Shown one piece after another: positions 30,079 through 33,763 of a stretch of 33,763 bases of DNA. The stretch is from Spirochaetia bacterium (lineage in GTDB: Bacteria; Spirochaetota; Spirochaetia; CAKZLE01). Position 1 is the stretch's first letter; each line of letters starts with the position of its first letter. Location: contig JAIPFY010000035.1 in assembly GCA_021736385.1 (NCBI GenBank), forward strand, positions 1-33,763, in the 5' to 3' direction. Below the pieces are notes generated by a model. That model was given only the letters and a program-made list of their open reading frames with translations. It was not told the origin of the DNA and did no database searches. The position numbers and the translations under genes were made by a program.

Positions 30079-31899
30079 ATGAAAAAGCAAACACTTTTGC
30101 GTTTTATGGTCGGCTTAGCATTGATCATATCCCTTGTCGGTTGCCAGACAAAGGCACCCGAAGTGGCAGTGGTCGAGGCTGAAAAGCCGGTAGTGGTTGC
30201 TGAACCTGCAAAAGAAGAAGTCGTCGTCGAAGCTCCTGCACCTGTTGAAGAACCTGTTGCTGAGGAGCCTGTGGTTGAAGAACCCGTCGTCGAAGTGGTG
30301 GAAGAGGTTGTCATGGAAGACCTCAGCGTTAAGCTGATCATGACAAGTGATGTCAATGGTAAGTTATTTCCATACGATGTAGTCAACGGCAAGTCCACTG
30401 ACACATCACTTGCTCAGATCTATTCGTTTGTCGCTGATAACCGCGCGGACAAAGATCAGGCAGTTGTCCTCCTGGACGGTGGTAATGTACTTCAGGGTGA
30501 TCTCGTTGTAGACTATTACAACAACTTCAAATCAGGTTCGGAACACATTGTCGCTTCAGTGATGAATGCGATGGGCTATGATGCCGCTGTTCCTGGTGCA
30601 GATGATGTAGCAGTCGGACAGGATCTGTTCGTAAAAGTCGGAATGGAATCAGATTTCCCCTGGATGGCAGCAAATGCCGTCGATGCGAAAACAGGAAAGC
30701 CCCTCACTCAGCCCTATACCGTCATAGAGAAAGACGGCATCAAGGTCGCTGTCCTGGGTATGTCTTCACCTGAGATCGCTGTCCCCGCAGGTATCGAACT
30801 TGAGGATATGGTGACAACCGCCAAGAAGTGGCTGCCGATCATCCAAGTACGAGAGAATCCTGATGTGATCGTTGGTCTGTTCCAGACAGAAGGTTCAAAA
30901 GCCGGTCTGGATGTAGCTCAGCAGGTAAGAGGGTTCGATGTGATCTTTGCCGGTCAGAAGACCTCCCTCACACGAAATCCTGATGGAAAGAGTATCTATG
31001 TAGTCGGCGCTCAGGGCGATGCGAAATCTGTAGGAACTGCAGATATCACACTGTCATGGGACAAGGCAAGCGGAGATTATATGGTATCCAAGGTACTGGG
31101 TCGAACTCAGGCAATGGCTTCATACCCTGTAAGCAAAGCTGCAACAGCTGGTTTCGGATACGTTATCGATGAACTCAAAGCAGCAGTCAAGACTCCTGTC
31201 GGTTACCTTGAAGAGACACTTCTCGCAAACGATTCACTGTTCGGTGATTCAGCGATGGTAGACCTGATCCATAACCTCCAGTTGGAAATGACCGGTGCTG
31301 ATGTATCGTTCGCAGCCCCTCCAGTAGCTAATGTTAAGCTTCTGAAAGGACCTATCACGGTACAGGATATTCTGTTCGCACAGGATATGTTCAATGTTGA
31401 AGACAATATTCCCTGGCTATATACCGGAGAGATGACAGGTGCCGAGATCGATGCGTACCTCGAATACTCCTATGCAAACTGGTTCAACCAGATGAAAACG
31501 ATCAGAGACAGCCTCCTTGGCGGACTTGACTACTACAATTGGGACAGCGCTGCTGGAATCAACTATATCGTAGATGTCAGAAAACCTGCTGGAGAGAAAG
31601 TCAAGATCACCACTAACGCAGACGGTTCGAAGTTCGATATGGACAAGACCTATACGGTAGTCATGAATGCTTACCGAGCAAACGATGTTGGCGGCTTCCT
31701 TTCCAAGGGTGTCGGACTCTCAGCTCGAGAAGTCAGTTCACGAGTCATCTCCTCCTACTCAGTGGACCTGATGAAAGGTTTCATGATGGGCGACAAGATG
31801 CTCGGAAAGATCGTACCTGAAGTTGATAACAACTGGTTCGCATCCCCGATCATCTGGGCTAAGAGAGGAATGGAAAAGGATATGATGCTTCTTAAATAA
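30079..31899 (+). CDS. UshA/5'-nucleotidase-like lipoprotein that has lost its metal-binding residues
   Basis: A 606-residue lipoprotein: signal peptide, lipobox LVGC (Cys22), then a low-complexity acidic Pro/Val/Glu linker (about 28-80, repeated PVVEE), then the two-domain layout of the UshA/YfkN family. Every metal-ligand motif of the calcineurin-like domain is altered. D-x-H is Asp91-Val-Asn93. G-D-x-x-Q-G is Gly135-Asn136-Val-Leu-Gln-Gly. G-N-H-E is Gly173-Ala-Asp-Asp176. L-S-H-x-G is Leu267-Phe-Gln269. G-H-T-H is Gly292-Gln-Lys-Thr295. The surrounding residues and the C-terminal 5'-nucleotidase domain (VVMNAYRANDVGGFLSKG) are kept. I infer a catalytically dead protein reused for binding. 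Codon use is richer in A/T-ending codons than its neighbours. It has its own promoter, a strong ribosome site (AGGGGGAA) and a terminator, which suggests a single, well-expressed gene. Confidence 0.85.
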   Translation: MKKQTLLRFMVGLALIISLVGCQTKAPEVAVVEAEKPVVVAEPAKEEVVVEAPAPVEEPVAEEPVVEEPVVEVVEEVVMEDLSVKLIMTSDVNGKLFPYDVVNGKSTDTSLAQIYSFVADNRADKDQAVVLLDGGNVLQGDLVVDYYNNFKSGSEHIVASVMNAMGYDAAVPGADDVAVGQDLFVKVGMESDFPWMAANAVDAKTGKPLTQPYTVIEKDGIKVAVLGMSSPEIAVPAGIELEDMVTTAKKWLPIIQVRENPDVIVGLFQTEGSKAGLDVAQQVRGFDVIFAGQKTSLTRNPDGKSIYVVGAQGDAKSVGTADITLSWDKASGDYMVSKVLGRTQAMASYPVSKAATAGFGYVIDELKAAVKTPVGYLEETLLANDSLFGDSAMVDLIHNLQLEMTGADVSFAAPPVANVKLLKGPITVQDILFAQDMFNVEDNIPWLYTGEMTGAEIDAYLEYSYANWFNQMKTIRDSLLGGLDYYNWDSAAGINYIVDVRKPAGEKVKITTNADGSKFDMDKTYTVVMNAYRANDVGGFLSKGVGLSAREVSSRVISSYSVDLMKGFMMGDKMLGKIVPEVDNNWFASPIIWAKRGMEKDMMLLK

Positions 31900-31925
31900 G
31901 CAGCTGTATCGTAATTGAGTCATAC

Positions 31926-31955
31926 ACAGGCTATCCCTCCGGGATAGCCTGTTTT
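31926..31955 (+). terminator. Rho-independent terminator after the 30079 lipoprotein gene
   Basis: ACAGGCTATCCC (31926-31937) pairs perfectly with GGGATAGCCTGT (31941-31952) around a 3-nt loop, followed by TTTTG. Confidence 0.85.
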
Positions 31956-31996
31956 GTCGTAGGGGCTTCTTTCGGTGAAGAAGAGGTCCCGCTCTA

Positions 31997-32024
31997 CCGA
32001 CAGCTGATGGGTCTGTGGTATACT
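31997..32024 (+). promoter_or_regulatory. Promoter of the Gfo/Idh/MocA gene
   Basis: CCGACA (31997-32002), 16 bp, then TATACT (32019-32024). The -10 is good, the -35 moderate. The leader is about 30 nt and contains TGGAGG before the ATG at 32060. Confidence 0.45.
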
Positions 32025-32059
32025 AATATGAGAATGACAGAGACAATGTGGAGGCCGTT

Positions 32060-33070
32060 ATGGATGATGTGATACGCTGGGGGGTGCTCAGCACCGCGAA
32101 GATCGGGATGAAGCAGGTGATCCCTGCGATGCAGAAGGCAGAGGGGACGGTTGTCGCCGCGATAGCCTCGCGTGACGGCGAGAGGGCTGCAGAGGCTGCT
32201 GCCGAGCTGGGTATCGAACGATCCTATGGGTCGTACGAGCAGCTGTTGGCTGATCCTGAGATCGATGCGATCTATATACCGCTTCCCAATCATATGCATG
32301 TTCCCTGGATAAAAAGAGCCGCACAGGCCGGCAAGCATGTGCTGTGTGAGAAGCCGTTGGCATTGCATGCCGGGGAGATCAGGGAACTGATCGCTCTCAG
32401 GGATGAGCATCAGGTGGTGATAGGGGAGGCGTTCATGGTGCTCCATCACCCGAGGTGGCAGCGGGTCAGACAGCTGATCGATGAGGAGCTGGTGGGGACC
32501 CTGAGGCATGTGGACGGGTTCTTCAGTTTCTTCAATGTAGATGCTTCCAACATACGCAACAATCCCGAATACGGCGGTGGGAGTGTCTATGACATCGGGG
32601 TCTATCCGGTGGTGACCACCCGTATGGCAACAGGCGAGGAACCGATCGAAGTCATGGCCTCTGGATCCTTCGATCCAGCCTTCAAGGTCGATACCCTCTC
32701 ATCGGTCCTGATGCGATTTCCCACCTTCACTGCCTCTTTTACCTGTTCCATGCAGATCTCTGCGTACCAGCAGATGCGGTTCTTCGGTGAGGCATCGGTC
32801 ATGAGCATCAATATGCCGTTCAATCCCCCGGATGATCAGGACCTGACCATCGATATAGCAACAGGGATCAGGCCAGAGGAGTGTTGTTCTCTGGAGTCGA
32901 TCCCTGCCTGTAATCATTATACCCTGCAGGCTGAAGCGTTCCGGGAGAGTGTCCTGCACGATACCCCTTTTGCAGGCGGTCTTGAACATGCCTTTGCCAA
33001 TGAGAGCGTGATCGATGCGATCTATCGCTCTATGAAGAGCAGAGCCTGGGAGACGGTGATCAAGCTGTAG
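32060..33070 (+). CDS. Gfo/Idh/MocA-family NAD(P)-dependent oxidoreductase
   Basis: From ATG 32060 (TGGAGG 5-6 nt upstream) the protein has 336 residues; a GTG 12 nt upstream overlaps the ribosome site and was not used. The N-terminal Rossmann fold starts with IRWGVLSTAKIGMKQVIPAM and includes AIYIPLPNHMHVPW and the catalytic-lysine motif CEKPLAL. The C-terminal domain has GGGSVYDIGVYPV, characteristic of the trans-1,2-dihydrodiol dehydrogenase / D-xylose dehydrogenase / anhydrofructose reductase branch. Members oxidise or reduce sugars and polyols; the actual substrate cannot be told. It stands alone. No terminator is obvious in the 196 nt before tRNA-Pro. Confidence 0.87.
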   Translation: MDDVIRWGVLSTAKIGMKQVIPAMQKAEGTVVAAIASRDGERAAEAAAELGIERSYGSYEQLLADPEIDAIYIPLPNHMHVPWIKRAAQAGKHVLCEKPLALHAGEIRELIALRDEHQVVIGEAFMVLHHPRWQRVRQLIDEELVGTLRHVDGFFSFFNVDASNIRNNPEYGGGSVYDIGVYPVVTTRMATGEEPIEVMASGSFDPAFKVDTLSSVLMRFPTFTASFTCSMQISAYQQMRFFGEASVMSINMPFNPPDDQDLTIDIATGIRPEECCSLESIPACNHYTLQAEAFRESVLHDTPFAGGLEHAFANESVIDAIYRSMKSRAWETVIKL

Positions 33071-33223
33071 GGACAAGACGGTGAGCATCGTGTGACACCT
33101 GCTCAGACACGCAAGGCCTTCCACTGGGGCGATCGCTCCTGTAAGCGGTACTTGTGTAGGTTTTAGATGTGCTGTGTCTCAGCGGGCTCACTTGGTGAAT
33201 CTGAAAAAAAGGGATGGTATCTA

Positions 33224-33252
33224 TTGACCCTGCCATACGATCTGGATATAAT
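33224..33252 (+). promoter_or_regulatory. Promoter of the tRNA-Pro/tRNA-Arg unit
   Basis: TTGACC (33224-33229), a 17-bp spacer and TATAAT (33247-33252). Transcription would start near 33259, about 8 nt before the mature tRNA-Pro 5' end. The rest of the gap from 33071 shows nothing I can identify. Confidence 0.8.
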
Positions 33253-33266
33253 CTGATTTCGGTTGA

Positions 33267-33339
33267 CGGGGTGTTGCCTAGTGGCTAAGGCGCCTGCTTT
33301 GGGAGCAGGAGATCGGAGGTTCGAGTCCTCTCACCCCGA
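33267..33339 (+). tRNA. tRNA-Pro (anticodon UGG)
   Basis: The acceptor stem CGGGGTG (33267-33273) pairs fully with CACCCCG (33332-33338), discriminator A. The anticodon stem CCTGC/GCAGG encloses the loop TTTGGGA, giving anticodon TGG with G37 as usual for Pro. The T arm is GGAGG-TTCGAGT-CCTCT. CCA is not encoded directly at the 3' end. Confidence 0.95.
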
Positions 33340-33373
33340 AAACCATTGCCGTTTCAGCGGCTGCGGTAAACTT

Positions 33374-33447
33374 GCGCTCATAGCTCAGCTGGATAGAGCA
33401 ACGGCCTTCTAAGCCGTAGGTCAGAGGTTCGAATCCTCTTGGGCGTA
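33374..33447 (+). tRNA. tRNA-Arg (anticodon UCU)
   Basis: Acceptor GCGCTCA (33374-33380) pairs with TGGGCGT (33440-33446) with two G-U pairs, discriminator A. The anticodon stem ACGGC/GCCGT encloses CTTCTAA, giving anticodon TCT, which reads AGA/AGG. T arm AGAGG-TTCGAAT-CCTCT. It lies 34 nt after tRNA-Pro and is probably co-transcribed. CCA is not encoded. Its last 18 nt are duplicated 200 bp downstream. Confidence 0.95.
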
Positions 33448-33563
33448 TAAAGGGTGAACCACCTTCAGGTGTTTCACCCTTTATTTGTCTAACGGGAATG
33501 AGAAGATCGTCGCAGTTTGCAGAAGTTCCCACCCAGCCTATCCATTTCTCGAAAATCAATATC
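33430..33563 (+). repeat. Direct repeat copy 1 (starts inside tRNA-Arg)
   Basis: 134 bp identical to 33630-33763, offset exactly 200 bp. It begins in the T loop of tRNA-Arg (18 nt of the tRNA), contains the terminator hairpin and about 80 bp of non-coding DNA. No gene is recognised in 33448-33763. Confidence 0.9.
33447..33488 (+). terminator. Terminator of the tRNA unit
   Basis: ATAAAGGGTGAA (33447-33458) pairs with TTCACCCTTTAT (33473-33484); the inner CACCT/AGGTG pair extends the stem. It is followed by TTGTC. The stem starts at the tRNA-Arg discriminator base. Confidence 0.8.
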
Positions 33564-33603
33564 TTTACCCTCCCGAATGAACTCCCTTGCCAAACTGCCA
33601 GAA

Positions 33604-33620
33604 GCAAACCATAGGTTTGC
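33604..33620. repeat. Short palindrome just before repeat copy 2
   Basis: GCAAACC (33604-33610) and GGTTTGC (33614-33620) are perfect inverted arms around ATA, 10 bp before the second repeat copy. Confidence 0.5.
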
Positions 33621-33629
33621 GGCAGGTTC

Positions 33630-33763
33630 CGAATCCTCTTGGGCGTATAAAGGGTGAACCACCTTCAGGTGTTTCACCCTTTATTTGTCTAACGGGAATG
33701 AGAAGATCGTCGCAGTTTGCAGAAGTTCCCACCCAGCCTATCCATTTCTCGAAAATCAATATC
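33630..33763 (+). repeat. Direct repeat copy 2 with tRNA-Arg 3' fragment, cut by the window edge
   Basis: Identical to copy 1. It begins with the last 18 nt of tRNA-Arg (33630-33647) and a second copy of the terminator hairpin (33647-33688), and continues to the last base of the window, so its true end is unknown. There is no intact second tRNA. Confidence 0.9.

Noticed and set aside
33278-33759. Minus-strand open frames across the tRNA/repeat region (peptides such as RPRGFEPLTYGLEG and GVRGLEPPISCSQSRR)
   Set aside because: These are the well-known false proteins read antisense to tRNA-Arg and tRNA-Pro; they follow tRNA sequence, not a gene.

Overview
The window reads as a compact chromosome segment of a free-living or gut-type heterotrophic bacterium of moderately high G+C. 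Genes are densely packed on both strands, start/stop overlaps are frequent, and two putative lipoproteins have classic lipoboxes. I see no transposase, integrase, phage or CRISPR sequence. The mix (rhamnulokinase beside a sugar ABC permease, GH2 beta-galactosidase, NADPH-type glutamate synthase, SDR-type threonine dehydrogenase, CobO, UshA-like lipoprotein) would suit a Sphaerochaeta-like spirochaete. That assignment is a guess from gene content, not something the sequence proves.

Layout. 1-1851: 3' end of a sugar ABC permease coupled to a rhamnulokinase. 2065-5509: a three-gene run of PlsC-type acyltransferase with a zinc ribbon, GltS-family symporter and SMUG1 uracil-DNA glycosylase, meeting a convergent O6-alkylguanine methyltransferase (5504-5998). 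6232-7278: lipoprotein of unknown function closed by a strong terminator. 7572-13557: gltB-gltD behind a palindrome-rich leader. 13633-18689 (minus): MFS transporter, beta-galactosidase and TetR regulator, with an internal promoter/operator in front of lacZ. 18749-20797: cobO, an EamA transporter and a DtxR-family regulator. 20884-23801: an XRE-cupin regulator divergent from a threonine-to-glycine operon (tdh-kbl) with a full-consensus promoter. 23802-26815 (minus): exonuclease I followed by a protein made only of PAS domains. 26908-29348: SRAP protein, UmuD and UmuC. 29341-29853 (minus): thiol peroxidase. 30079-31899: a large lipoprotein with the 5'-nucleotidase fold but no metal ligands. 32060-33070: Gfo/Idh/MocA oxidoreductase. 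33267-33447: tRNA-Pro(UGG) and tRNA-Arg(UCU), followed by a 200-bp-period direct repeat that re-copies the tRNA-Arg 3' end and runs off the window edge.

Themes. (i) Genome maintenance is over-represented: SMUG1, Ogt, SbcB, SRAP and UmuDC all act on damaged or single-stranded DNA. (ii) Amino-acid and nitrogen metabolism: GltS, GltBD, Tdh-Kbl. (iii) Sugar use: ABC permease/rhamnulokinase and MFS/LacZ. (iv) Several genes (MFS, cobO, EamA, sbcB, umuD) have a TATACT/TATAGT -10 box only 6-9 nt before the start codon and no Shine-Dalgarno, which points to leaderless mRNAs. The most unusual protein is the 30079-31899 lipoprotein, an apparent pseudo-metallophosphatase. All promoter, operator and terminator calls were made by eye.
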